NCBI GenBank assembly: GCA_947306175.1
Contig: CAMZFV010000002.1
Span: 62,001 to 126,000 of the forward strand
DNA length: 64,000 bases
Direction: 5' to 3'
Origin: an uncultured Prevotellaceae bacterium
Lineage (GTDB): Bacteria; Bacteroidota; Bacteroidia; Bacteroidales; Muribaculaceae
Below are positions 40,796 to 52,197 of the stretch, in pieces. The translations under genes and the position numbers were made by a program. The notes under the pieces were generated by a model. It saw nothing but the letters and a program-made list of their open reading frames with translations. It ran no database searches and was not told where the DNA came from. The first letter of the stretch is position 1. Every line of letters begins with the position of its first letter.

Positions 40796-41878
40796 ATGTT
40801 TGACTTCGGAATAGTCACAAAATGGTTGGATGACCTGCTGAACAGCGTGATGCCTGGTTGGCTCACGACGACCATCGAGTGTGTGCTGGTGGCTGTTGGC
40901 CTGCTGGTCGCTTATTCACTCATCGCCATGTTCTACATCTTCTACGAGCGCAAGGTCTGCGGTTGGATTCAGTGCCGCTTGGGCCCGATGCGCGTGGGTA
41001 AGTGGGGCTTGCTCCAGGTGTTTGCCGATGTGATCAAGATTCTCCAGAAGGAGCTGATCACCCTGTGGAACACCGACAAGTTCCTTTTCAAGTTGGCGCC
41101 CTATCTGGTGCTCATCGCCTCGATGCTTACCTTCGCCTGCCTGCCATGGGGTAGGGGTCTGCAAGTCATCGACATGAACATCGGCGTATTCTTTATCATC
41201 GCCGTGTCGTCGATTGGCGTGCTGGGTATCCTGCTGGCCGGTTGGGCAAGTAACAGCAAATATACCCTCATCGGTGCTATGCGTAGCGGTGCCCAGATGG
41301 TGAGCTACGAATTGAGCTGTGGCATCTCGATCCTGACGATCGTGTGTCTCGCCGGCACCATGTCTATCACGGGCATCGTCGAGGCGCAGAAGGACTGCTG
41401 GTTCCTGTTCAAGGGCCACCTGCCTGCTGTGCTCGCGTTCATTATCTACATGATCGCTGCCAATGCCGAGAACAACCGTGGCCCGTTTGACCTCCCTGAG
41501 GCCGAGCACGAGTTGACCGCCGGTTACCATACCGAGTACTCGGGTATCCACTTCGGCTTCTTCTATCTGGCCGAGTACCTGAACCTGTTCATCGTGTCGG
41601 GTATCGCCACGCTGCTCTTCCTGGGAGGCTGGATGCCCCTGCACGTTCCCGGCTGGGAAGGCTTCAACCAGATCATGGACTATATCCCCAGCGTGGTGTG
41701 GTTCCTGGGTAAGGCATTCTTCATCACCTTCATCTTCTTCTGGATCCGCTGGTCCTTCCCCCGCGTGCGCATCGACCAGATGCTCGCTCTGGAGTGGCGT
41801 TATCTGATGCCCATCGGCCTGGTCAACCTGGTTGTGATGGCCATCGTGGTGACCCAGGGATGGTACTTCGGTGCGTGA
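40796..41878 (+). CDS. nuoH: NADH-quinone oxidoreductase subunit H
   Basis: 360 residues, about eight membrane helices. It holds the quinone-entry and proton-channel junction. Seen: FYERKVCGWIQCRLGPMRVG (ERK-x-xGxxQxRxGP motif), FDLPEAEHELTAGYHTEYSG and FFWIRWSFPRVRIDQ. Here the nuo series is interrupted by the atp genes. Confidence 0.96.
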   Translation: MFDFGIVTKWLDDLLNSVMPGWLTTTIECVLVAVGLLVAYSLIAMFYIFYERKVCGWIQCRLGPMRVGKWGLLQVFADVIKILQKELITLWNTDKFLFKLAPYLVLIASMLTFACLPWGRGLQVIDMNIGVFFIIAVSSIGVLGILLAGWASNSKYTLIGAMRSGAQMVSYELSCGISILTIVCLAGTMSITGIVEAQKDCWFLFKGHLPAVLAFIIYMIAANAENNRGPFDLPEAEHELTAGYHTEYSGIHFGFFYLAEYLNLFIVSGIATLLFLGGWMPLHVPGWEGFNQIMDYIPSVVWFLGKAFFITFIFFWIRWSFPRVRIDQMLALEWRYLMPIGLVNLVVMAIVVTQGWYFGA

Positions 41879-41938
41879 TGCAACTTATCGCCTACATTAT
41901 TTATAATATAACTAACAACAAATAAAAGTCAATCATAG

Positions 41939-43444
<1,506 letters not shown>

Positions 43445-43480
43445 AAAACCGTTTATCCAGATCGATAAATCATAAATCAC

Positions 43481-43714
43481 ATGACACTCAAAATCATATC
43501 GGCAGAACAAATCGAGTTTGAAGGCACCGTCGAAGCTGTGACCCTTCCTGGCGTCATGGGCAGTTTCCAGGTGCTGAAGAACCACGCCGCACTCATCGCC
43601 GCGCTCATGGCAGGCAAGATGAGCTATGTGGCCGATGGCCAGACCGTGGAGCGTGATATCCACGGTGGTGTCGCCGATGTAAAAGATAATGTGGTGTCGG
43701 TGTGCTTGTATTGA
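43481..43714 (+). CDS. atpC: ATP synthase F1 subunit epsilon, short form
   Basis: 77 residues: only the N-terminal beta-sandwich (LKIISAEQIEFEGTVEAVTLPGVMGSFQVLKNHAALIAAL ...; quoted for its LPG and NHA features). The C-terminal helical hairpin of 130-140-residue epsilon subunits, which can inhibit ATP hydrolysis, is absent. Short epsilons are what I remember from Bacteroidota. It lies between atpD and atpB. Confidence 0.92.
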   Translation: MTLKIISAEQIEFEGTVEAVTLPGVMGSFQVLKNHAALIAALMAGKMSYVADGQTVERDIHGGVADVKDNVVSVCLY

Positions 43715-43721
43715 CAGTAAT

Positions 43722-44798
43722 ATGAAAAGCAAGATCATCATCGCAATTGTAGCGCTCGTGATTGTTGCGCTGATGGGGTGGGGTTACTACAGCACCGCCC
43801 AGCATCGCGCCCACGGACACGCCAGCGAGCTGAACCCCAAGGAGACCATCTTTGAGCACCTGGGGGACGCCTATGGTTGGGAAGTGCCGTTCAGTCACAG
43901 CGTGCGCATCCCGTTGCCCATCATCGTGTGGGGACAGGACGGCTTGCACTGCTTCATGAGCAACCGCATCACAGGAGGTGAGACCTACGACGGCTTCAAG
44001 ATCTCGACCAGCGAGGAGCACCACGGCAAGGTGGTGCAAGTGATGGCCGACGGCAGTGAGGTGCGTCCGTGGGACTTCTCCATCACCAAGAATGTGGCTG
44101 GCATCCTCATCGCGGCGCTGCTCGTGATATGGATGGTGATATCGCTCAAGCGCTGGTATGCCCGCAACGGCTTGAAGGCACCACGCGGTGCAAAGGGCTT
44201 CCTGGAACTGGTGGTGGACTTCGTCTATGGCGACACCATCCGTCCCATCCTGGGCAAACACGCGCCCAAGTATGCGCCCTACCTGCTCACGGCGTTCTTC
44301 TTCATCCTGACGATGAACCTGCTGGGTCTGATCGTCATCTTCCCCGGTGGCGCTAACCTGACGGGTAACATCGCTGTGACACTGGTGCTCGCCTTGCTGA
44401 CGTTCCTGATCACCACCTTCAGCGGCACCCGCGAGTACTGGAAGGAAATCCTGTGGCCTGAAGTGCCCATGGCGCTCAAGTGCCCCGTTCCCATGATGCA
44501 GCTGATCGAGGTGTTGGGTATGTTCACCAAGCCTTTGGCCCTGATGGTCCGTCTGTTTGCCAACATGATGAGCGGCCACATGGTGGTTCTGGTACTGGTG
44601 TTGCTAATCTTCATCTTCACCAACCTGTTCGGTGTGGGCGTCGGAATCGGCACGAGCATCTTCTCGGTGGCATTCACCCTGTTCATGCTGTTGCTTGACG
44701 TGCTGGTGAGCTTCATCCAGGCCTACGTGTTCACCATCCTGAGCACCATCTTCATCTCGATGGCGCTGGTGGAACCACATCACAGCGAAGCTAAATAA
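43722..44798 (+). CDS. atpB: ATP synthase Fo subunit a
   Basis: 358 residues from ATG 43722 (7 nt after the atpC stop), longer than the 271 of E. coli because of an N-terminal helix (MKSKIIIAIVALVIVALMGW) and about 90 extracytoplasmic residues. The proton-channel Arg is in LFANMMSGHMVVLVL-type helix KPLALMVRLFANMMSGH, followed by the C-terminal helix LVSFIQAYVFTILSTIFI. A Bacteroidota-type extension. No atpI gene precedes it. Confidence 0.94.
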   Translation: MKSKIIIAIVALVIVALMGWGYYSTAQHRAHGHASELNPKETIFEHLGDAYGWEVPFSHSVRIPLPIIVWGQDGLHCFMSNRITGGETYDGFKISTSEEHHGKVVQVMADGSEVRPWDFSITKNVAGILIAALLVIWMVISLKRWYARNGLKAPRGAKGFLELVVDFVYGDTIRPILGKHAPKYAPYLLTAFFFILTMNLLGLIVIFPGGANLTGNIAVTLVLALLTFLITTFSGTREYWKEILWPEVPMALKCPVPMMQLIEVLGMFTKPLALMVRLFANMMSGHMVVLVLVLLIFIFTNLFGVGVGIGTSIFSVAFTLFMLLLDVLVSFIQAYVFTILSTIFISMALVEPHHSEAK

Positions 44799-44843
44799 TT
44801 TATACACAAGATATTAAATAACAACAAAAATATTAACAACTAA

Positions 44844-45095
<252 letters not shown>

Positions 45096-45110
45096 TTCTT
45101 CTGGGTTCAG

Positions 45111-45608
45111 ATGGAACTTTTCACGCCTGAATTTGGCCTGGTCTTCTGGATGTTTGTGGCATTCTTGTGCCTGTACTTCATCCTTGCCAAGTGGGCATGG
45201 CCCTTCATCATCAAGAGTATGGAGGAACGTGCCGACAAGATTGACAAGGGTGTGGCCTATTACCAAGAAGCCGAAGCACGCCTGAATAACGCCAAGGCCG
45301 AAGCGGACAAGTTGCTTGCCGAAGCCCGTAACGAGCAGGCCGACATCCTGCGCGAGGCCGCCAAGATGCGCAACGAACTCATCGAGAAAGCGCGTGGCGA
45401 TGCCTCGGTCGAGGCTAAGAAAGTGACCGATGCCGCTCAAGTTTCCATTGAACAGGCGCGCAAGGAGTCGGAGAAGCAACTGCGTCTCGAAGTGGGCGAG
45501 CTGGCGCTGCAGATTGCCGAAAAGGTGATTCGCCGCAACATCTCCAACGACGATGCCCAGAAAGCGCTTGTTGACCAATATTTGCGTGAGGTTGAGACTA
45601 ATAATTAA
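45111..45608 (+). CDS. atpF: ATP synthase Fo subunit b
   Basis: 165 residues: one N-terminal membrane helix (FGLVFWMFVAFLCLYFILAKWAW) and a long charged helix (AEARLNNAKAEADKLLAEARNEQADIL) forming the peripheral stalk. Follows atpE by 15 nt. Confidence 0.95.
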   Translation: MELFTPEFGLVFWMFVAFLCLYFILAKWAWPFIIKSMEERADKIDKGVAYYQEAEARLNNAKAEADKLLAEARNEQADILREAAKMRNELIEKARGDASVEAKKVTDAAQVSIEQARKESEKQLRLEVGELALQIAEKVIRRNISNDDAQKALVDQYLREVETNN

Positions 45609-45614
45609 TGCGTT

Positions 45615-46160
45615 ATGAGTGACGGACTGATTCCACGCCGATATGCCAAGGCGCTATATAAGTACGCTGTCGAGAACGGTGACGCTGCGGAAATATACGG
45701 GATTTTGAAAAATCTCAGTTTCCGTTACGCTTCTATCGACGAGCTCAAGCGCGTGGTACTCAACCCCAAAATCTCGGAAGATGACAAAGGAAAATATATG
45801 CTCGAGAACGTCTTGCACGCCGAGCCAGGCACATCACTGGACAAGTTCCTGCTGTTGTGCGTGCGCAATAATCGTGCTGAGTTCCTGCAAAAGATTTCCC
45901 TTGCCTATGTCGATCTCTACCGTGAGGCTCATGAGATCGCCCACGTGGACATCACTACGGCGGTACCCATGCCCGATGCCGAAATCAATGCCATTATCGA
46001 CATTGTGAAGAAACGGTTAGGAGCGAAGGAGCTGGAGATTCATAAGCAGATCGACCCTGAACTCATTGGCGGTTTTACCGTCGAGATTAACGGCCTGGTG
46101 CTCGACGCATCGGTCAAGAGAGAATTGAACGAATTGCAATTACAACTGCAAAAGAAATAA
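45615..46160 (+). CDS. atpH: ATP synthase F1 subunit delta
   Basis: 181 residues; the peripheral-stalk subunit that caps F1. Seen: N-terminal RRYAKALYKYAVENG and the C-terminal TAVPMPDAEINAIIDIVKKRLGAKELEIHKQIDPELIGGFTVEING (quoted in part: DPELIGGFTVEING), the OSCP/delta signature. Starts 6 nt after atpF. Confidence 0.95.
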   Translation: MSDGLIPRRYAKALYKYAVENGDAAEIYGILKNLSFRYASIDELKRVVLNPKISEDDKGKYMLENVLHAEPGTSLDKFLLLCVRNNRAEFLQKISLAYVDLYREAHEIAHVDITTAVPMPDAEINAIIDIVKKRLGAKELEIHKQIDPELIGGFTVEINGLVLDASVKRELNELQLQLQKK

Positions 46161-46169
46161 TTACAAGAG

Positions 46170-47765
46170 ATGATTAATCCCAGTGAAATATCTGATATAC
46201 TGAAACAGCAGCTCGTCGATGATATCGCCAGGCGTCAGGTGGCCTTTGAGGAAGAAGGTACCGTCCTGGAGGTGGGTGACGGCGTTGCCCATGCCTATGG
46301 CCTTCACAACGTTGAGGCCAACGAACTGGTGCAGTTCGAGAACGGCGTGACTGGCGTCGCCATGAACCTGGAGGAGAGTGACGTGGGTATCATCCTGCTC
46401 GACGAAGTGGACACGGTGACCGAGAACATGAAGGTGCGCCGCACCGGCGAGATTGCCTCCATCGAGGTGGGCGAGGGCCTGCTGGGCCGCGTGATCAACG
46501 TGCTTGCCAAGCCCATCGACGGCGGTGGTCCCATTCAGGGCCAGCGCCTGCGTCTGCCGCTGGAGCGCAAGGCTCCTGGCGTTATCTTCCGCCAGCCAGT
46601 GAACCAGCCGTTGCAGACGGGTCTCAAGGCCATCGACTCGATGATCCCCATCGGCCGCGGCCAGCGTGAGCTCATCATCGGTGACCGCCAGATCGGTAAG
46701 ACCGCCATCGCGGTGGACACCATCATCAACCAGCGTGCCAACTATGAGGCCGGCAAGCCCGTATATTGCGTCTATGTCGCTATCGGCCAAAAGGCATCGA
46801 CCGTTGCCGCCCTGGTGAACAAGCTCAAGGAGTCGGGCGCCATGCCTTATACCATCGTGGTGGCCGCCACCGCAGCCGACTCGGCTTCTATGCGCTATTA
46901 CGCACCCTTTGCCGGAGCCGCCATCGGTGAGTACTTCCGTGACACCGGTCGCGACGCCCTGGTGATCTATGACGACTTGTCCAAGCATGCTGTCGCCTAT
47001 CGTGAGATCTCGCTGATCCTCAAGCGCCCCTCGGGCCGTGAGGCTTATCCCGGCGATATCTTCTATCTGCACAGCCGTCTGCTGGAACGTGCCGCCAAGA
47101 TCAACGAGGATCAGGAAGTGGCCAGCGTGATGAACGACCTGCCCGCACCGTTGAAGTCTATCGTCAAGGGTGGCGGTTCGTTGACGGCATTGCCCATCAT
47201 CGAGACGCAGGCTGGCGACGTGAGCGCCTATATCCCCACTAACGTGATTTCGATTACCGACGGTCAGATTTACCTTGAGTCTGCCCTGTTCAACTCGGGT
47301 ATCCGTCCCGCCGTTAACGTGGGTATCTCGGTATCTCGTGTCGGCGGTAACGCCCAGATCAAGTGTATGAAGCGCGTGGCCGGTACCCTCAAGATCGCGC
47401 AGGCGCAGTACCGTGAGCTTGAAGCCTTCACCAAGTTTGGTGGCGACATCGACCCCGTTACCGCACGCACCATCGACACGGGCCGCAAGAACGAGCGCCT
47501 GCTCGTCCAAGCCCAATATACGCCGATGAAAGTCGAGGAACAGGTGGCCATCATCTATTGCGGTGTGAACGGTCTGTTGCGCGACGTGCCCCTGGACAAG
47601 GTGGGTGAGTTTGAGAAACTGTTCATCAACTACCTGCGCGGCAAGCACCAGAGCGATGTGCTTGACGTGCTGCGCACTGGCAAGATTGACGACGACGTCA
47701 TGTCGAAGCTCAAACATGCCGCTGCCGAGGTAGCCGCCAAGTACGTCGAGGCTCCCGCCAGTTAA
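46170..47765 (+). CDS. atpA: ATP synthase F1 subunit alpha
   Basis: 531 residues, regulatory nucleotide-binding subunit. Walker [19 protein letters not shown], then [37 protein letters not shown] (quoted for the DDLSKHA and [11 protein letters not shown] motifs) and [19 protein letters not shown]. The N-terminal region holds the usual [23 protein letters not shown] stretch. 9 nt after atpH. Confidence 0.97.
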   Translation: MINPSEISDILKQQLVDDIARRQVAFEEEGTVLEVGDGVAHAYGLHNVEANELVQFENGVTGVAMNLEESDVGIILLDEVDTVTENMKVRRTGEIASIEVGEGLLGRVINVLAKPIDGGGPIQGQRLRLPLERKAPGVIFRQPVNQPLQTGLKAIDSMIPIGRGQRELIIGDRQIGKTAIAVDTIINQRANYEAGKPVYCVYVAIGQKASTVAALVNKLKESGAMPYTIVVAATAADSASMRYYAPFAGAAIGEYFRDTGRDALVIYDDLSKHAVAYREISLILKRPSGREAYPGDIFYLHSRLLERAAKINEDQEVASVMNDLPAPLKSIVKGGGSLTALPIIETQAGDVSAYIPTNVISITDGQIYLESALFNSGIRPAVNVGISVSRVGGNAQIKCMKRVAGTLKIAQAQYRELEAFTKFGGDIDPVTARTIDTGRKNERLLVQAQYTPMKVEEQVAIIYCGVNGLLRDVPLDKVGEFEKLFINYLRGKHQSDVLDVLRTGKIDDDVMSKLKHAAAEVAAKYVEAPAS

Positions 47766-47787
47766 TCCAGCAATTTAAGTTCGCAAG

Positions 47788-48672
47788 ATGGCAACATTAA
47801 GAGAACTCAAGACGCGAATAGGTTCAGTCGCCTCAACGCAGAAGACGACGAGCGCCATGAAAATGATCAGCTCGTCCAAGATGCGTAAGGCCACTGGCCA
47901 GTTGCAGCGCCTGTCGCCCTACCGTCAGATGGTGCAGCACGTCATCAGCCACCTGCTGGTGACCGACCAGCAGTTTGACTCGCCGCTCATCGCCGAGCGC
48001 GATGTGCAGCGCGTTGCGCTGGTGGCATTCGGCAGTGATGACGGCCTGTGCGGCGGCTTCAACGTCAACATCTTCAAGCAGCTGCTTGTGAGCATCCAGG
48101 AGGTGCGCAAGGCGTACGGGCAGCAGGTGGGTATCACCATCATTCCCGTGGGCAAGAAGATGACCAAGGCGGTCCGGAAGATTGTCGGCAAGGACATCCA
48201 GATGGAGCAGGTGTCCCTCAACACCCGCAGTGGTAACGAGGATTTGTACACCTTCACCGACCTGATGAAGACCCGTTTCCTGGAGCACACGTATGACCGC
48301 GTGGAGATGTGCTACATGCACTTCATCTCGACCGGCAAGCAGGTGTTCACGCGCGAGCAGTTACTGCCCGTGAGCTATCAGGGTCTGACCGACAATGTTG
48401 ACCCGCGTGCCGCTAACAGCCCTTGCCTGTTCGAGCCCGACGCCAACACCATCTTCAACACCGTGCTGCCCCTGCACATCAAGTCGATGCTCCAGGATGT
48501 CTTCATCCAGAGCGCGGCCAGTGAGCAGAGCGCACGCGTGATGGCGATGCAGGCCGCGAGCGACAACGCTAAGGAACTGCTCGACGAGTTGCAACTGGAG
48601 TATAACAAACTGCGTCAGCAGGGCATCACCACCGAGCTGCTCGATATCCTGGGCGGTCAGGTGGAACGCTAA
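47788..48672 (+). CDS. atpG: ATP synthase F1 subunit gamma
   Basis: 294 residues; the rotary shaft. Starts with LRELKTRIGSVASTQKTTSAMKMISSSKMRKA and ends with MQAASDNAKELLDELQLEYNKLRQQGITTELLDILGGQ, the N- and C-terminal coiled-coil helices of the family; internal FGSDDGLCGGFN is also typical. Last of the eight atp genes; the nuo series resumes 39 nt later. Confidence 0.96.
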   Translation: MATLRELKTRIGSVASTQKTTSAMKMISSSKMRKATGQLQRLSPYRQMVQHVISHLLVTDQQFDSPLIAERDVQRVALVAFGSDDGLCGGFNVNIFKQLLVSIQEVRKAYGQQVGITIIPVGKKMTKAVRKIVGKDIQMEQVSLNTRSGNEDLYTFTDLMKTRFLEHTYDRVEMCYMHFISTGKQVFTREQLLPVSYQGLTDNVDPRAANSPCLFEPDANTIFNTVLPLHIKSMLQDVFIQSAASEQSARVMAMQAASDNAKELLDELQLEYNKLRQQGITTELLDILGGQVER

Positions 48673-48711
48673 TGCGAATCATTGTAAAGAAAATAAGAAA
48701 AGAATAAGAAT

Positions 48712-49320
48712 ATGAGCATCAAGGAGTATTTCGTCTCAATCTTTAAAGGCTTTTACAGCCTGATCAAGGGCATGGAGGTGACCGGCAAGGAGCTGGTGAC
48801 TCCCAAGGTGACCGAGCAATATCCCGAGAACCGTGCCGAGCTCCACATTCCGGAGCGGTTTAGGGCTACGCTGGAGTTCATCTATGACGAAAACGGTTAC
48901 CACAAGTGCATCGCCTGTGGCAGCTGCGAGCGCAATTGCCCTAACCAGACCATCAGTATCACCAAGCGCATGGTGGACCTGCCCGACGGCAAGAAGAAGA
49001 TGAAGCTGGACAAGTACATGTATGACTTGGGCAGCTGCACCTTCTGCGGCCTGTGTGTACAGGTGTGTCCCACCAATGCCATCAAGTTCAGTAACGATTT
49101 TGAGCAGGCTGTGTTCACTCGTGAGAAGCTCAACAAGCAGCTCAATTACCTGCCCGAGAAGGACGACGCTCCCGCTCCCGCACCTGCCGCCAAGCCAGCG
49201 GCCCCAGCTGCTGCCAAGCCTGCAGCCCCTGTGGAGAAACCCGCTGCAGCTCCCGTAGAGAAGCCCGCGGCTCCCGCTGCTGACGAGACCAAACAAGAAA
49301 CTAAAGAAAACAAAGAATAA
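48712..49320 (+). CDS. nuoI: NADH-quinone oxidoreductase subunit I with Ala/Pro/Lys-rich tail
   Basis: 202 residues. Two [4Fe-4S] clusters are coordinated by CIACGSCERNCP and CTFCGLCVQVCP (each Cx2Cx2Cx3CP). Residues from about 150 form a low-complexity tail of alternating APA, KPAAP and EKPAA units ending in a lysine/glutamate stretch, beyond the usual 150-170-residue domain. Starts 39 nt after atpG; its last base is the first base of the nuoJ start. Confidence 0.95.
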   Translation: MSIKEYFVSIFKGFYSLIKGMEVTGKELVTPKVTEQYPENRAELHIPERFRATLEFIYDENGYHKCIACGSCERNCPNQTISITKRMVDLPDGKKKMKLDKYMYDLGSCTFCGLCVQVCPTNAIKFSNDFEQAVFTREKLNKQLNYLPEKDDAPAPAPAAKPAAPAAAKPAAPVEKPAAAPVEKPAAPAADETKQETKENKE

Positions 49321-49835
49321 TGGAATCAGTAGGTAACCTTATTTTGTATTTTATCGTTGCGATCGCCATCATCGTGTTCTCGGTGCTGGCGGTAACCACG
49401 CGCAAGATTCTGCGCTCCGCGACGTATCTGCTGTTTGTGCTATTTGCCACAGCCATCATCTACTTCCAGATGGACTATCAGTTCCTGGGAGCCGTGCAGA
49501 TTGCCGTGTATGCCGGAGGCATCCTGGTGCTGTTTGTGTTTGCCATCATGCTGACACAGCGGCCTGGTGAAGATGCTTCCCCGCTGACATCTCACAAGCG
49601 TTGGCTGGGTCTGAGCGCCGCATTGGCTGGAGTCGCCGTTTGCGGTTACGCTCTGTTCAGCTATGCCGATTTCGGCGGGCGATTGCTCAGCAGCGGGGTG
49701 GACGTCAATATGGAAAAGATCGGCCATTTCTTGTTGAGTACCGACAAGTTTGGCTATCTGTTGCCTTTTGAGGCCATCAGTGTGTTGTTATTGGCTTGTA
49801 TCATTGGAGGTGTGGTTATTGCCCGTCGCCGCTAA
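49320..49835 (+). CDS. nuoJ: NADH-quinone oxidoreductase subunit J
   Basis: 171 residues with about five membrane helices. ATRKILRSATYLLFVLFATAIIYF (starting VTTRKI) and QIAVYAGGILVLFVFAIMLTQ carry the family's helix pattern, and the last helix is LPFEAISVLLLACIIGGVVIARRR. Its first base overlaps the last base of the nuoI stop. Confidence 0.94.
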   Translation: MESVGNLILYFIVAIAIIVFSVLAVTTRKILRSATYLLFVLFATAIIYFQMDYQFLGAVQIAVYAGGILVLFVFAIMLTQRPGEDASPLTSHKRWLGLSAALAGVAVCGYALFSYADFGGRLLSSGVDVNMEKIGHFLLSTDKFGYLLPFEAISVLLLACIIGGVVIARRR

Positions 49836-49849
49836 ACATTGAAAAGATT

Positions 49850-50161
49850 ATGGATTTGACACTGTTTATGTATCTCATTCCCAGCCTTATCATGTTTGGC
49901 TGCGGTGTTTACGGATTCATCACGCGCAAGAACATGATTGCGATTATGATTTCGCTGGAGTTGATGCTCAACTCGGTGGATATCAACTTTGTGGTGTTTA
50001 ACCGTTACCTGTTCCCCGGTCAGATGGACGGCATGTTCTTCTCGCTGTTCGCGATAGCCATCGCGGCAGCCGAGACGGCGCTTGCCATTGCCATCATCAT
50101 CAATGTGTTCCGCATTGCCAAGAACGTGGACATCAACCAAATCACTAAACTGAAATTCTAA
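49850..50161 (+). CDS. nuoK: NADH-quinone oxidoreductase subunit K
   Basis: 103 residues from ATG 49850, three helices. The two membrane Glu residues of the proton path are in SLELMLNSVDINF and AETALAIAII. An upstream in-frame ATG (49796) would overlap nuoJ and add 18 residues without similarity. 14 nt after nuoJ. Confidence 0.94.
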   Translation: MDLTLFMYLIPSLIMFGCGVYGFITRKNMIAIMISLELMLNSVDINFVVFNRYLFPGQMDGMFFSLFAIAIAAAETALAIAIIINVFRIAKNVDINQITKLKF

Positions 50162-50166
50162 CGATT

Positions 50167-52161
50167 ATGCCATTAAGTTTAGCAATAGTAGTTGTAGCAT
50201 TACCCCTGTTCATGTTCCTGTTCCTGGGACTTGTCGGGGTGAAAATGGGTAGAAAAGTCACCGGTTGGATCGGCGTGCTGGCGATGCTCGTGGATACCAT
50301 CCTCGCCTATGGCGTTGCGCTGACCTATTTCTTTGGCAGCGGTCAAGGCCAAATGGTGGATGGCGTTCGTCAAGCCGTCGTTGTCGCCAATCCTGCCTGG
50401 CTGTCGTTTACCGATACGCTGGTCGTTCGCATGGGTGTCCTGGTGGATCCCATTGCGGCGATGATGCTCGTTGTCATCACCACCGTCTCGCTCATGGTTC
50501 ACCTGTACAGTATCGGTTACATGAGCGACCACGACGGTAATGCCGAGAAGGGCTACCAGCGTTACTACGCCTTCCTGGCGTTGTTCACGTTCTCGATGCT
50601 GGGCCTGGTGGTTGCCACCAACATTTTCCAGATATTCATCTTCTTTGAGATGGTGGGTCTTTCATCCTACCTGCTCATCGGTTTCTATTATTCACTGCCT
50701 GCCGCCAATCATGCCAACAAGAAGGCATTCATCGTCACCCGTCTGGCTGACCTGTTCTTCCTGTTGGGTATCATGATTCTGAGCTATTACACTAAGACGT
50801 TCGACTTCAATCAGCTGGTCTTCGGACCCACGATGTCGGGCAGCTTGGAGACCGCCCAGAGCGCCATCAGCACCGCTGGAGGCGCGACCTTCCTGGGCTG
50901 CTCGGTAATGGCATGGGCGTTGACCTTCATCTTTATCGGCGGTGCCGGTAAGAGTGCGATGTACCCGTTGCACATCTGGCTGCCCGACGCGATGGAAGGT
51001 CCCACTCCCGTGTCGGCGCTGATCCACGCTGCGACGATGGTTGTCGCCGGTGTGTTCCTGGTGGCCAGGTTGTTCCCGCTGTATGTGCTCGTACAGGGTG
51101 CGATGAACATCATCCTGGTTGTCGGCGCGTTCACGGCGTTCTATGCCGCCGCCATCGCCTGCACCCAGAGTGATATCAAACGCGCGCTTGCGTTCTCGAC
51201 CATCTCGCAGATCGCCTTCATGATGACCTCGCTTGCCGTGAGCTCCAATCACAATGCGCTCGTCGAGATTCACCATGGCTATGGCCTGGGTTACATGGCG
51301 TCGATGTTCCATCTGTTCACCCACGCTATGTTCAAGGCGTTACTCTTCCTGTGCGCCGGTGCCATTATCCATGCCGTTCACAGCAATGAGAACGACAAGA
51401 TGCACGGCCTGCACAAGTACATGCCCATCACCAGCATTGCCTTCCTGATTGGTTGTCTGGCCATTTCGGGTATCTATCCGTTCTCGGGCTTCTTCAGCAA
51501 GGACGAGATTCTCGTTGCCTGCTACCAGCGCGGTTTGGGTTGGGGTCTGTGGATGTCGATGGTGGCCTTCATGACTGCCTTCTACATGTTCCGCATCTAT
51601 TACCTCATCTTCTTCTGGAAGAAACATGAGGTTCATACCCACCATGCTCCCAAGGATCAGCCCTGGACGATGACGTTGCCGCTCATCATCCTTGCCACTA
51701 TCGCAGTCGTGGCTGGTTTCGTTCCTTTCAGTAAACTGGTGACCTGGGACGGTAAACCCCTGGAGACCGCTCTGGATTTGACCGTTGCGGGTTCGAGCAC
51801 AGTAGTTGCTCTGTTGGGTATCGGTCTTGCCACGATCATGTATCGCAAGGAGAACAAACTGCCGGAGCGCATGGCCAACGCGATGCGCGGCCTGTGGACC
51901 GCTTCCTATAAGCGCTTCTACATGGACGAGCTCTACCAGTTCATCACCCACAAGGTGATCTTCCAGGGCATCTGTGTGCCCATTGCCTGGTTTGATCGTC
52001 ACATCATCGACGGTTTCATGAACCTGCTGGCCGAAGCCACCAACTCGCTGTCGTTCGGCATCCGCCGCATGCAGTCGGGCAGCATTCAGGCCTATGTGTA
52101 TATCTATCTGCTGGGTGCGCTCCTGCTGGGCGTGGTCACCATGTTATGTGTATTGCTCTAA
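50167..52161 (+). CDS. nuoL: NADH-quinone oxidoreductase subunit L
   Basis: 664 residues, about 16 membrane helices including the long lateral helix. Seen: FFEMVGLSSYLLIGFYY with the antiporter-like Glu, GGAGKSAMYPLHIWLPDAMEGPTPVSALIHAATMVVAG (quoted in part: SAMYPLHIWLPDAMEGPTPVS and ALIHAATMV), and SHALFK-type MFHLFTHAMFKALLFLCAGAIIH. A proton-pumping subunit. Confidence 0.97.
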   Translation: MPLSLAIVVVALPLFMFLFLGLVGVKMGRKVTGWIGVLAMLVDTILAYGVALTYFFGSGQGQMVDGVRQAVVVANPAWLSFTDTLVVRMGVLVDPIAAMMLVVITTVSLMVHLYSIGYMSDHDGNAEKGYQRYYAFLALFTFSMLGLVVATNIFQIFIFFEMVGLSSYLLIGFYYSLPAANHANKKAFIVTRLADLFFLLGIMILSYYTKTFDFNQLVFGPTMSGSLETAQSAISTAGGATFLGCSVMAWALTFIFIGGAGKSAMYPLHIWLPDAMEGPTPVSALIHAATMVVAGVFLVARLFPLYVLVQGAMNIILVVGAFTAFYAAAIACTQSDIKRALAFSTISQIAFMMTSLAVSSNHNALVEIHHGYGLGYMASMFHLFTHAMFKALLFLCAGAIIHAVHSNENDKMHGLHKYMPITSIAFLIGCLAISGIYPFSGFFSKDEILVACYQRGLGWGLWMSMVAFMTAFYMFRIYYLIFFWKKHEVHTHHAPKDQPWTMTLPLIILATIAVVAGFVPFSKLVTWDGKPLETALDLTVAGSSTVVALLGIGLATIMYRKENKLPERMANAMRGLWTASYKRFYMDELYQFITHKVIFQGICVPIAWFDRHIIDGFMNLLAEATNSLSFGIRRMQSGSIQAYVYIYLLGALLLGVVTMLCVLL

Positions 52162-52197
52162 AATCAACGGTCTAACAAAATAGAAAGGATATATCAA

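Noticed and set aside
46161..47717. Long open frame on the minus strand opposite atpA (518 codons)
   Set aside because: It mirrors atpA, has no family motifs, and is an effect of high GC at third codon positions.
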